A stretch of DNA of 64,000 bases from Flavobacteriaceae bacterium PS02334 (GTDB lineage: Bacteria; Bacteroidota; Bacteroidia; Flavobacteriales; Flavobacteriaceae). A model generated the notes under the pieces. It worked only from the letters and a program-made list of their open reading frames with translations, did no database searches and was not told where the DNA came from. Of this stretch, positions 48,053 through 55,567 are shown in pieces. Position numbers and translations under genes: made by a program. The stretch covers positions 558,001 to 622,000 of the forward strand of contig JASCOH010000001.1 in assembly GCA_029959295.1 (NCBI GenBank), read 5' to 3'. Position 1 is the stretch's first letter; every line of letters starts with the position of its first letter.

Positions 48053-48742
48053 TTATTCTTTGGTAAGAAAATCTTCTAATGATTCTTCTCTGGTTTCTTG
48101 CTCTTTTTTATAAAAATTCTTTAGATATTTTTCCAGTCCAAAATACATAATTATGAGCAAGAATAAGATGGTTGCGAAATAATAAGCGCCTCCTAATCCT
48201 ATGGAAATCATGCCCGAACCAACGCCTTCAGCCATGGAAGAAATTGAATTTAATTCATCAGAATTTTTGATAATTATTCCAAAAGCAAGCATGACTAAAA
48301 ATCCTATGACAGAGATAATGATATGAAAAAGTGCTTTTCTTCTTATTTTTACAAAGCTGATAATTAGGCCAATTATTGCCATTAAAAAGGGAGTTCCCAT
48401 CATGATCATCATTGTGATTCTGCTTTGTTTTTCTTGTTGAGTTTCTTCAGGAAGCATTGAATCTTTAGCTTTAATCGGATTGCCACTTTCATCAACAGAG
48501 TCTGGATTTTCAGCCTCGGTTTCAAACAAATCTTTGCCCATTTTTTTCTGCATTCCTTTTACCATTTCGTTATCTTTCATCTTCTCTTTCATGTCAGTTC
48601 CTGAAACATAATCGAATCCTGTTATCGAAGCAAGTTCCGTTGAGCCACATTTTATCGTAATAAATGGAAAGAAAAAACAGATAAGAATCACCGTATAACT
48701 CGGAATTGGAAGTAAATCAGAAATAATCTTGAGTAGTTTCAT
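48053..48742 (-). CDS. Small membrane protein of unknown function
   Basis: I do not recognise this 229-residue protein. It has one hydrophobic segment near residues 12-30, an acidic, lysine- and methionine-rich central stretch (about 50-105), then three hydrophobic segments (about 112-128, 138-158, 180-205) and a charged tail (KKEQETREESLEDFL). Its stop abuts that of the convergent serine hydrolase. A TATGTTTG -7 box lies 27 bases upstream of the ATG. Confidence 0.7.
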   Translation of the reverse strand: MKLLKIISDLLPIPSYTVILICFFFPFITIKCGSTELASITGFDYVSGTDMKEKMKDNEMVKGMQKKMGKDLFETEAENPDSVDESGNPIKAKDSMLPEETQQEKQSRITMMIMMGTPFLMAIIGLIISFVKIRRKALFHIIISVIGFLVMLAFGIIIKNSDELNSISSMAEGVGSGMISIGLGGAYYFATILFLLIIMYFGLEKYLKNFYKKEQETREESLEDFLTKE

Positions 48743-48769
48743 CGTATAAAAATTTGGTTAATTTCATCT

Positions 48770-48777
48770 CAAACATA
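48770..48777 (-). promoter_or_regulatory. -7 element of the small membrane protein gene
   Basis: TATGTTTG on the minus strand fits TAnnTTTG exactly and is 27 bases before the start codon. No -33 box is visible. Confidence 0.4.
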
Positions 48778-48820
48778 CTATTTATATCTTAATATTCTAG
48801 AATTATTTTTCTTTATACTA

Positions 48821-48852
48821 AAAAAGACTGCCAAAATTTCGACAGTCTTTTC
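48821..48852 (-). terminator. Rho-independent terminator of the TPR-prfH-rtcB unit
   Basis: AAAGACTG (48823-48830) and CAGTCTTT (48843-48850) form the stem. It lies eight bases after the stop of the small TPR gene. Confidence 0.8.
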
Positions 48853-48860
48853 TTTAAAAA

Positions 48861-49397
48861 TCATTTTGATTTCTTTTTTGAATCTTTCTTAAATTTCTTC
48901 GGCTTCTTTTTCTTTTTGCCTAAATCAATTTTGCCTCTAATTCGTTTTTCAGCTTCACTAATTTCAGACTCTGAAGTATAATTTATCGAATGAAGTTTAG
49001 CATTTTTAATTTCTTTCAATGCTTTTTTAAACTCCATTTGTACTTCTAAAAGAATCGCTTTGTTGACCAAAATGGTTGCTTTATTGATTCCTTTTATGGT
49101 CAAGGCAAAATCAATTAACTTCTCCGCTTCTTCAAAATCTTCATTCAAAATCAAAGTCTGAAGATAAAACGGATACACTTCTAAAGCATGAATATTTATA
49201 GCCAAAGCTTCCTGAAAGTAGTTCTTTGCTTCTTCATAATTCAATAATTGTTCTGCCTGAATTCTTCCGTAAAGACACAAAACCATTGTGTTTTTAGCAT
49301 CATAAGAAAAAGCATAATCTAAAGATTCAATCGTTTCTTCAAGCGAATATGGATAATTATCCAATGCCTGAAAAACGTATTTATCAATTGTTTTCAT
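48861..49397 (-). CDS. Small TPR-like protein overlapping prfH
   Basis: The 178-residue cytoplasmic protein has two to three TPR-like helix pairs ([79 protein letters not shown]). It ends in a strongly basic tail ([19 protein letters not shown]) suited to RNA binding. It overlaps the 3' end of prfH by 14 bases and sits ahead of the shared terminator, so it is co-transcribed with prfH and rtcB. It may be an adaptor for ribosome or RNA repair, but this is inferred only from context and the tail. Confidence 0.75.
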   Translation of the reverse strand: MKTIDKYVFQALDNYPYSLEETIESLDYAFSYDAKNTMVLCLYGRIQAEQLLNYEEAKNYFQEALAINIHALEVYPFYLQTLILNEDFEEAEKLIDFALTIKGINKATILVNKAILLEVQMEFKKALKEIKNAKLHSINYTSESEISEAEKRIRGKIDLGKKKKKPKKFKKDSKKKSK

Positions 49398-50073
49398 GTC
49401 TCAAATCTGTTTTTAGTTTTTGGCGAATTCCTTTGTAGCTTTTTTCGATTTTATTCTTTTTGAAATCCGTTCCGGTAAACGTTCTTGTTGGATTTCCACG
49501 CTGTATATTCAGTTGGTTTTCCCATTGTTTCCCGACGTGATTTTTGAGCTGTTGCAAAGTTTCGCCTTCCAATTTTTTTAATAATCGCTCTGTTGCCAAT
49601 TTTTTGTTTTGGTGTTGCGAACGGTTGTCCATCGCCACTACTGCAATTCCAGTTGGAATATGCGTTGCCCGAATTGCCGAACTCACTTTGTTCACGTGCT
49701 GTCCTCCTGCTCCCGAACTTCGCATTGCTTGATATTGAATATCATTTTCTGAAATCTCTGAATTTTTCTGCTTTTCAATTTCAAAGATTCCGATGAACCA
49801 ATTCTTGCGTTTGTGCATTTTCCGAAACTGGCTTTGTCCAATCCATTGAATTGTTCCCAACCAAGAATTCACAAATTCGTCAGCATTTTTTCCTTTGACA
49901 GAAATCGTTGCCGTTTCCACGGTTCCATTTTCAGAACCCGTTTCTCTTTGCAATACAATCGTTTCCAAACTGTGTTCTTGCGCTTCTTCCAAAACTTTTT
50001 TAAGCACTTGGGCGACAACCCAAGTGCATTCTGCAGGTCCTCGACCTGCTGTTATTTGAATTATTTTTTCCAT
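49384..50073 (-). CDS. prfH: Peptide chain release factor-like protein PrfH
   Basis: The 229-residue protein has the peptidyl-hydrolase motif [18 protein letters not shown] (GGQ at 123-125) and a C-terminal basic tail, but lacks the N-terminal helical domain and the stop-codon recognition domain of RF1/RF2. The N-terminal part begins [27 protein letters not shown], typical of PrfH. PrfH is encoded with RtcB-type ligases; such pairs have been reported to act on ribosomes cleaved in the 16S decoding centre. The start is 12 bases after the rtcB stop. Confidence 0.92.
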   Translation of the reverse strand: MEKIIQITAGRGPAECTWVVAQVLKKVLEEAQEHSLETIVLQRETGSENGTVETATISVKGKNADEFVNSWLGTIQWIGQSQFRKMHKRKNWFIGIFEIEKQKNSEISENDIQYQAMRSSGAGGQHVNKVSSAIRATHIPTGIAVVAMDNRSQHQNKKLATERLLKKLEGETLQQLKNHVGKQWENQLNIQRGNPTRTFTGTDFKKNKIEKSYKGIRQKLKTDLRHENN

Positions 50074-50085
50074 TTTCTTTTATTT

Positions 50086-51477
50086 TTATCGATCCATTCT
50101 CACGATTTTAGGCGTGAATGTTCCAAGTATTTCGACCAATTCTGTCTGGTTTGCCATCACTTTTGTAATGTCTTTGTATGCCATTGGCGCTTCGTCGATA
50201 TTCCCTCCAATTAACGTGACATCGTTTGCTTGCAAGACTTTTTTAATTTCGCTTTGCGTAAAAGTACTTTTGCATTTCGCTCTTGAAAATAATCTTCCTG
50301 CTCCATGAGAAGCGGAATTCAAACTCGCTGCATTTCCTTTGCCCCGAACAATGTAACCTGGTGCGGTCATCGAACTTGGAATGATTCCCAATTGTCCTTC
50401 TCCAGCTGGCGTTGCACCTTTTCTGTGAACGATACATTCCTTGCCGTTAACCATTTCTTTCCACGCAAAATTGTGGTGGTTTTCAATATTTACGACGATT
50501 CTTTTCCCGAGTTCTTTGGCTATTCTTCGGTGAATATCGTCGTGGCAAGCCTTTGCATATTCTCCGGCTAAATTCATAGCCAACCAATATTCTTGCCCGT
50601 CGTGCGTGTTCAAATCGAGCCAAGCTAAATGCTGTACATTCTTTGGCAACGGACAATGTTTTGTGGCCAAATATGTGTAATGTTTTGCAATATTGGCTCC
50701 CAAACCACGTGAACCGCTATGCGAAAGAACTGCGAAATATTCACCTTTTTCTAACTTCCATTCGTTTAACGGATTGTCAATTTTCACGATTCCGAATTCG
50801 ACGAAATGGTTTCCTCCACCAGAACTTCCCAACTGTTTATAAGCTTTTGGCAAAAGACTTTTCAGTAACGGTATGTCTTGAAATTCACTTTTGTAAAAAA
50901 CTTCATGATCGGCTTTTACGGCGTGCGTTTCTTTCATCCCAAATTTTGTATTGTCTTTCAAAATAGCCTGCAACTGGTGGTCTTTTCCTTTCAAAAAAGA
51001 AGCTGGCAAATCAAAAATCGAAAGGCTCATTCGGCAACCGATGTCAACCCCAACTCCATACGGAATCACGGCATTGTCTGTCGCTAAAACCCCGCCAATT
51101 GGTAATCCGTAACCTGAATGTGCGTCTGGCATTAAAGCTCCAGCTACTGAAATCGGAAGTTTTAATGAATCATACAATTGAAATTTGGCTTGCTCGTCGA
51201 TTTCATTTTCTCCAAAAATCGTGAACGGAACTCTTGTCGTTTTCAATTGGTGCATTCTCACTTGAACTGGCTTGATCAAACCTTCAGCGACTTTGCCCCA
51301 CGTTCCGTGACCTTCAAATTTTTCGGGAGAAAGCAAAACCTCTTTAGCTTCCGTCAGAATTGATTCTTTTTTTTCTCTTTTTCTGTATCTATTTATTTGC
51401 CCTAGGGCGATATTTATTGAATTGTTTTTTGGAAAACCCAATTTAATCAGGTCTTTTCCAGATAATTTATTTCCCAT
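50086..51477 (-). CDS. rtcB: RtcB-type RNA ligase (PrfH-linked)
   Basis: The 463-residue GTP- and Mn-dependent ligase joins 2',3'-cyclic phosphate and 5'-OH RNA ends. Metal and catalytic residues are in place: Asp145 and Cys148 (GVGVDIGCRM), His224 (GGGNHF), His253 (LSHSGSRG), His335 (ENHHN) and the guanylylated His391 (ASHGAGR). The motif reads DIGCRM where canonical RtcB usually has DIGCGM, consistent with a divergent, PrfH-associated branch. ATG at 51477 is the only sensible start. It is first in a three-gene unit with prfH and the small TPR gene. A perfect palindrome lies about 94 bases upstream. Confidence 0.95.
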   Translation of the reverse strand: MGNKLSGKDLIKLGFPKNNSINIALGQINRYRKREKKESILTEAKEVLLSPEKFEGHGTWGKVAEGLIKPVQVRMHQLKTTRVPFTIFGENEIDEQAKFQLYDSLKLPISVAGALMPDAHSGYGLPIGGVLATDNAVIPYGVGVDIGCRMSLSIFDLPASFLKGKDHQLQAILKDNTKFGMKETHAVKADHEVFYKSEFQDIPLLKSLLPKAYKQLGSSGGGNHFVEFGIVKIDNPLNEWKLEKGEYFAVLSHSGSRGLGANIAKHYTYLATKHCPLPKNVQHLAWLDLNTHDGQEYWLAMNLAGEYAKACHDDIHRRIAKELGKRIVVNIENHHNFAWKEMVNGKECIVHRKGATPAGEGQLGIIPSSMTAPGYIVRGKGNAASLNSASHGAGRLFSRAKCKSTFTQSEIKKVLQANDVTLIGGNIDEAPMAYKDITKVMANQTELVEILGTFTPKIVRMDR

Positions 51478-51570
51478 AAATTTTGTTGATTCTTATTTTT
51501 TTGGTGCAGATTTATGCCAATCTTCAAATCGAAATTGATTTAAAAAATGAAACACAAACGTGCAAAGTCT

Positions 51571-51589
51571 TTTATCCAATCTGGATAAA
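51571..51589. promoter_or_regulatory. Perfect palindrome upstream of rtcB, possible operator
   Basis: TTTATCCA (51571-51578) and TGGATAAA (51582-51589) are perfect 8-base inverted arms around ATC. The site is symmetrical, short-spaced and 94 bases ahead of the rtcB start, which suits a dimeric repressor. No regulator gene is adjacent. Confidence 0.4.
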
Positions 51590-51631
51590 TAAAGGGACTG
51601 CCTTTCGGGAAAATTTTGAAGTGTCTAGAAT

Positions 51632-51667
51632 AAAAAAAGCCCGAAACTAAATGTCTTCGGGCTTTTT
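51632..51667 (-). terminator. Rho-independent terminator of the small-ORF unit
   Basis: AAGCCCGAA and TTCGGGCTT form the stem, with seven A at 51632 becoming the T tract on the minus strand. It lies 21 bases after the stop of the 27-codon ORF and no other gene on that strand lies just upstream. Confidence 0.85.
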
Positions 51668-51688
51668 CATATATCTAAATTTGTTTTT

Positions 51689-51772
51689 CTAAGATTGAAA
51701 TAAACCACGAAGAAGCGTTGCACCTAATCCTGTTGGTGTGAAGCTTTGAAATGATGATGCAAGTACAAACAT
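51689..51772 (-). CDS. 27-residue small ORF in its own transcription unit
   Basis: The ORF encodes a 27-residue peptide starting MFVLASSFQSFTPTGLGATL and ending in Ser before TAG. It is framed by a promoter-like pair upstream (51810-51842, TTTG, 21-base spacer, AATATTTG) and a strong terminator 21 bases downstream, giving a predicted transcript of about 170 bases. The peptide is uncharged apart from one Arg and has no signal peptide or membrane helix. It could be a real small protein, a leader-type ORF, or a chance frame in a small RNA. I do not recognise a family. Confidence 0.45.
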   Translation of the reverse strand: MFVLASSFQSFTPTGLGATLLRGLFQS

Positions 51773-51809
51773 TTTTCTTCGTTTTAAAGTGTTATTAATT
51801 TTTCGTCTG

Positions 51810-51842
51810 CAAATATTTAGAATACTTTTTGAATATTCCAAA
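51810..51842 (-). promoter_or_regulatory. Promoter of the small-ORF unit
   Basis: On the minus strand, TTTG (51842-51839), a 21-base spacer and AATATTTG (51817-51810) fit the Bacteroidetes promoter with one mismatch in the -7 box. The small ORF starts 38 bases downstream. Confidence 0.45.
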
Positions 51843-52005
51843 TTTATTTTTAAAAAAATCGAAAGTTTTTAAAGTGGAAAGTCGTAAAGTCCTTGTTTAA
51901 AACTCAAAATACTTTTGCTGCTTTTGACTTTAAGACGTTCGACTTTATGACTTATTTATAAATTTATGCCTTAATTTTCTTTATTTTTACAGAAAATTTC
52001 AAACT

Positions 52006-53604
52006 ATGCCAACCGACTGTATCAGTTATCAAGAATCTGGTTATTTTTCATCATTAATCAATGATTATTTAAACCAAAAACCAGACTTACAGTCGCTTTA
52101 CCATCGATTTCCTACTTTAGAAAACTTTGAAAAACAGCTAATTGAAAAACAAGAAAATTTCAATTCAGAAGATAATTCAAATCGAAAAACGTTAGTTTCT
52201 GTTTTAGAAAAACAATATGCTAATTTGAATATTTCTGATTTGACAAATGTAAATATCAAATCACTTTCTAGTTCAAAAACTTTTACAATTACAACCGGAC
52301 ATCAGCTGAATTTATTTACCGGTCCGCTGTATTTTTTATATAAAATTGTTTCAACAATTAACTTAACGAAACAATTAAAGGCAGAATATCCCGAATATAA
52401 TTTTGTCCCAATTTATTGGATGGCAACGGAAGACCACGATTTTGAGGAAATCAATTATTTCAATTTACACGGAAAAAAAGTGCGTTGGAATACCGAAAAT
52501 GGCGGTCCGGTCGGGAGACTTTCTACCAAAGGTTTGGATGAAGTTTTTGAAGTTTTTTCTTTAGAATTAGGCTTAGGAAAAAATGCGGAACACCTTAAGA
52601 AATTATTTCATGAAGCGTATGTAAAGCATTCCAATTTGGCAGAAGCAACCCGCTTTTTAGCCAATGAAATCTTCGGAAAAACGGGTTTGGTTATTATCGA
52701 TGCGGATGATTCTGAATTGAAAAAAGAATTTATTCCGTATGCTAAGGAAGAACTTTTAAAACAGACTTCACACCAGAAAGTTTTGGAGACTTCTGAGAAA
52801 CTAAAGAACTATAATATACAAGTAAATCCGAGGGAAATCAACCTTTTTTATATTGAAGACAATTTGCGCGAGCGAATCATTTTTCAAGATGATTTTTACT
52901 ACGTAAATAATACTAAACTGAAATTTTCGGAAGCTGAAATCTTGAAATTATTGCAAAATGATCCTGAGAAATTCAGTCCGAATGTGATTATGCGACCTTT
53001 GTATCAAGAAGTTATTCTGCCGAATCTTTGCTATATCGGCGGTGGTGGCGAATTGGCGTATTGGCTAGAATTGAAGTCTTATTTTGAAGCTTCCAATGTG
53101 ACTTTCCCGATTTTGCTTTTGCGCAATTCAGTGCTTTTGGCAACTGAAAAACAAGCCAAAAAAGCAGATAAATTAGGTCTTTCTTGGAAAGATTTATTTT
53201 TAAAACAAGATGCTTTGATGAATGATAAAGTGAAATCTTTCTCCCAATTTTCTATTGATTTTACTTCACAGAAAGAATTTTTAAAAAAGCAATTTGAGGA
53301 GTTGAATAAAATGGCAAGCGCGACTGACAAATCGTTTATCGGAGCTGTAAAAGCACAAGAAACAAAGCAAATCAAAGGTTTAGAAAATCTTGAAAAACGT
53401 CTGCTGAAAGCGGAAAAGAAAAAACACAGTGATGAATTGGAACGAATTGCTGATTTGCAAAATGAATTATTTCCTAACAAAAACTTGCAAGAAAGAATTG
53501 TAAATTTCTCAGAGTTTTATCTTGAAAATGGAAACGTTTTAATCAAGAAACTTTTTGAAGAATTACATCCTTTGGAACACGAATTTAAAATAATTGTACT
53601 GTAA
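52006..53604 (+). CDS. bshC: Bacillithiol biosynthesis cysteine-adding enzyme BshC
   Basis: The 532-residue cytoplasmic protein has the BshC N-terminal pattern CISYQESGYFSSLINDYL, then TITTGHQLNLFTGPLYFLYKIVSTINL and YWMATEDHDFEEINYFNL, which form the nucleotide-binding-like Rossmann core. The C-terminal third is a long coiled coil with LENLEKRLLKAEKKKHSDELERI. BshC adds cysteine to glucosaminyl malate, the last step of bacillithiol synthesis. A TATTTTTA -7-like box (51982-51989) lies 16 bases upstream. BshA and BshB are not in the window. A two-way terminator follows. Confidence 0.93.
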   Translation: MPTDCISYQESGYFSSLINDYLNQKPDLQSLYHRFPTLENFEKQLIEKQENFNSEDNSNRKTLVSVLEKQYANLNISDLTNVNIKSLSSSKTFTITTGHQLNLFTGPLYFLYKIVSTINLTKQLKAEYPEYNFVPIYWMATEDHDFEEINYFNLHGKKVRWNTENGGPVGRLSTKGLDEVFEVFSLELGLGKNAEHLKKLFHEAYVKHSNLAEATRFLANEIFGKTGLVIIDADDSELKKEFIPYAKEELLKQTSHQKVLETSEKLKNYNIQVNPREINLFYIEDNLRERIIFQDDFYYVNNTKLKFSEAEILKLLQNDPEKFSPNVIMRPLYQEVILPNLCYIGGGGELAYWLELKSYFEASNVTFPILLLRNSVLLATEKQAKKADKLGLSWKDLFLKQDALMNDKVKSFSQFSIDFTSQKEFLKKQFEELNKMASATDKSFIGAVKAQETKQIKGLENLEKRLLKAEKKKHSDELERIADLQNELFPNKNLQERIVNFSEFYLENGNVLIKKLFEELHPLEHEFKIIVL

Positions 53605-53618
53605 TAAAATTTACATAT

Positions 53619-53652
53619 AAAAAAACCTCAGACGAAAATCTGAGGTTTTTTT
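53619..53652. terminator. Bidirectional terminator between bshC and the sugar transporter
   Basis: CCTCAGA and TCTGAGG pair around CGAAAA, with A and T runs on both sides. It serves both bshC (+) and the convergent transporter gene (-). Confidence 0.93.
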
Positions 53653-53670
53653 ATATCAATATATTTGATA

Positions 53671-55335
53671 TTAATGTCCGCCTTCTGCTTCGATTGCGTC
53701 AACATCGATATTCTGTTTTTTCAAGATTCCTTTCACTGCAAAACCATAAAAAGCTAGGTATGCAAAACAAATAACCGGGATGAAATATGACTCGTGGATT
53801 CCGATAATATCAGAGATTTTTCCTTGCAATGGCGGGATAATTCCTCCACCTAAAATCATCATTACCAAGAAAGCTGAACCCTGAGAAGTGTATTTTCCTA
53901 AACCTGTGATTCCTAAAGCGAAAATTGCCGGCCACATAATACTGCAGAATAATCCACCGCTCATGAACGCATAAATTGCTACAGTTCCTGTTGTAAATAA
54001 TCCGATTAACATCGCAACCATACCAAAAAGGCCAAAAATCATCAGCGTTTTTGCTGGCTTATCTTGGCCTAAAAAGAATCCTGCAATTTGAATCGCAACA
54101 ACTGCAGCATAAGCGTACAACGGCGTAATATCTTGCCCTGAAATATAATTTACAGAAAGTACCACTCCAAAAGCTACGTAAGGAACGATGATCAATAAAA
54201 TTTTTCTCAAGCTATTTGAAGGATTGAAAACGGAAATCGCACCCGCCCAACGACCGATCATCATACTTCCCCAATACATAGAAATATATGGAGCGATTGC
54301 CGCGCCTGTAATTCCTCCAAAAGCTGGAGTTCCTAATAATTCGGCTAAATTACTTTGAATTGTAACTTCCACTCCAACGTAAGTAAAAAGTGCCAACATT
54401 CCCAAAACCAATTGCGGATAACGCATTGCGCCCCAACCTTCTGGATTTTTTTGAGCTGCAGTATTTGCATAAAGCAATCCGATTACTAAAACTAATAAAG
54501 AGGAAACCGTCAAAGAAAGTCCCAAATAATCTACTTCTTTATTTTCAAGGAATCTTGTGATAAATTCTGGGTCTTCATAACGCGAAAAAATGTAAGCAAA
54601 AATTGCAATCATTGCAACCGTAATCGTAATCAATACATTTCTTGCTTTGTTTGCAGGTTCAAAAACAGAATCGCTTTTTCCTGCTGGTAATTTTTTAGAA
54701 AAGAAAAATAATGCTGCAGCAACCAAAAAAAGTGCGCCAACAGCCATATAAAGAATTTCCATCTTGTCTAATGAATCTGCTTTTTTAGCAAAATCTTCCA
54801 AGTTTACGCCTGCAACAACTCCAAATAGTGCGATAGAAACCACGATTGGCCCGATTGTAGTTCCAAATGAATTCACACCGCCTGCTAAATTCAATCGGTT
54901 AGAAGCAGTCTGAGGCGAGCCTAAAGATGCTGCAAAAGGTTGTGCTGAAGTTTGCTGTAAAGAAAATCCTAAAGCAACTACAAACAAAGCCGCCAAAATC
55001 AAAGCATAACTTCCTTGTGTCACGGCAAAAATCATAAATGCCGCGCCAAAAGCACTGACAATTAATCCGTTAATGATGCCTTTTTTAAATCCCCAAGAAT
55101 TCAGTATATCTTTTTTTGCAAGACCGCTAAAAATAAAAAGCAACAAAGCTCCTAAATAGTAAGCGCCATAAAATGCGAAATCAATCAGCTGGCTTTGAAA
55201 CTGGTCAAGACCAAATTTAATTTTGCAAAAAGGAATGAAAACACCGTTCGATGCTCCGATAAATCCCCAAAAGAAAAAAACTGTAATCAGCGTGTAAAGC
55301 GCCGAATTATTAGATTTTGTTTGTTCTGAATTCAT
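53671..55335 (-). CDS. Sugar MFS transporter (FucP/GluP-type)
   Basis: The 554-residue protein has twelve or more hydrophobic segments. Its N-terminus reads [49 protein letters not shown], and [37 protein letters not shown] is the FucP-family signature for proton/sugar symporters. Related flavobacterial proteins import mono- or oligosaccharides released in the periplasm. It is about 100 residues longer than E. coli FucP, mainly in central loops. It is the distal gene of the polysaccharide locus, with a palindromic possible operator 153 bases upstream. Confidence 0.9.
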   Translation of the reverse strand: MNSEQTKSNNSALYTLITVFFFWGFIGASNGVFIPFCKIKFGLDQFQSQLIDFAFYGAYYLGALLLFIFSGLAKKDILNSWGFKKGIINGLIVSAFGAAFMIFAVTQGSYALILAALFVVALGFSLQQTSAQPFAASLGSPQTASNRLNLAGGVNSFGTTIGPIVVSIALFGVVAGVNLEDFAKKADSLDKMEILYMAVGALFLVAAALFFFSKKLPAGKSDSVFEPANKARNVLITITVAMIAIFAYIFSRYEDPEFITRFLENKEVDYLGLSLTVSSLLVLVIGLLYANTAAQKNPEGWGAMRYPQLVLGMLALFTYVGVEVTIQSNLAELLGTPAFGGITGAAIAPYISMYWGSMMIGRWAGAISVFNPSNSLRKILLIIVPYVAFGVVLSVNYISGQDITPLYAYAAVVAIQIAGFFLGQDKPAKTLMIFGLFGMVAMLIGLFTTGTVAIYAFMSGGLFCSIMWPAIFALGITGLGKYTSQGSAFLVMMILGGGIIPPLQGKISDIIGIHESYFIPVICFAYLAFYGFAVKGILKKQNIDVDAIEAEGGH

Positions 55336-55487
55336 AAAATGAGGGTTGTTAATTAAAAGTATTATAGTTTCGATTATGAATACTTCATTAAATTATTCTA
55401 AAAATTATAGAATACTTAAAAAAATATTTGATAAATATACATTTATATAAAATTAGTATACAATAGATAGTCGATTTAGTTATTAAC

Positions 55488-55499
55488 GAAAACGATTTC
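55488..55499. promoter_or_regulatory. Possible LacI-type operator upstream of the transporter gene
   Basis: GAAAACGATTTC is a 12-base near-perfect palindrome (one mismatched pair) with the central CG and AAnCGnTT core typical of LacI/GalR-family operators. It lies between the GH43-type gene and the transporter start. No LacI-type gene is in the window. Confidence 0.35.
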
Positions 55500-55567
55500 T
55501 TAAGCGTAAATAATTTATTTTAAATCAATATTACAACGTTTGCGACCTTGATTTTCATCGTATTTGA

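Noticed and set aside
49813-50214. 133-codon plus-strand frame across prfH and the rtcB end
   Set aside because: It is antisense to two confidently assigned genes, and its composition (Phe, His, Ser and Cys rich) is that of a reverse-strand shadow.
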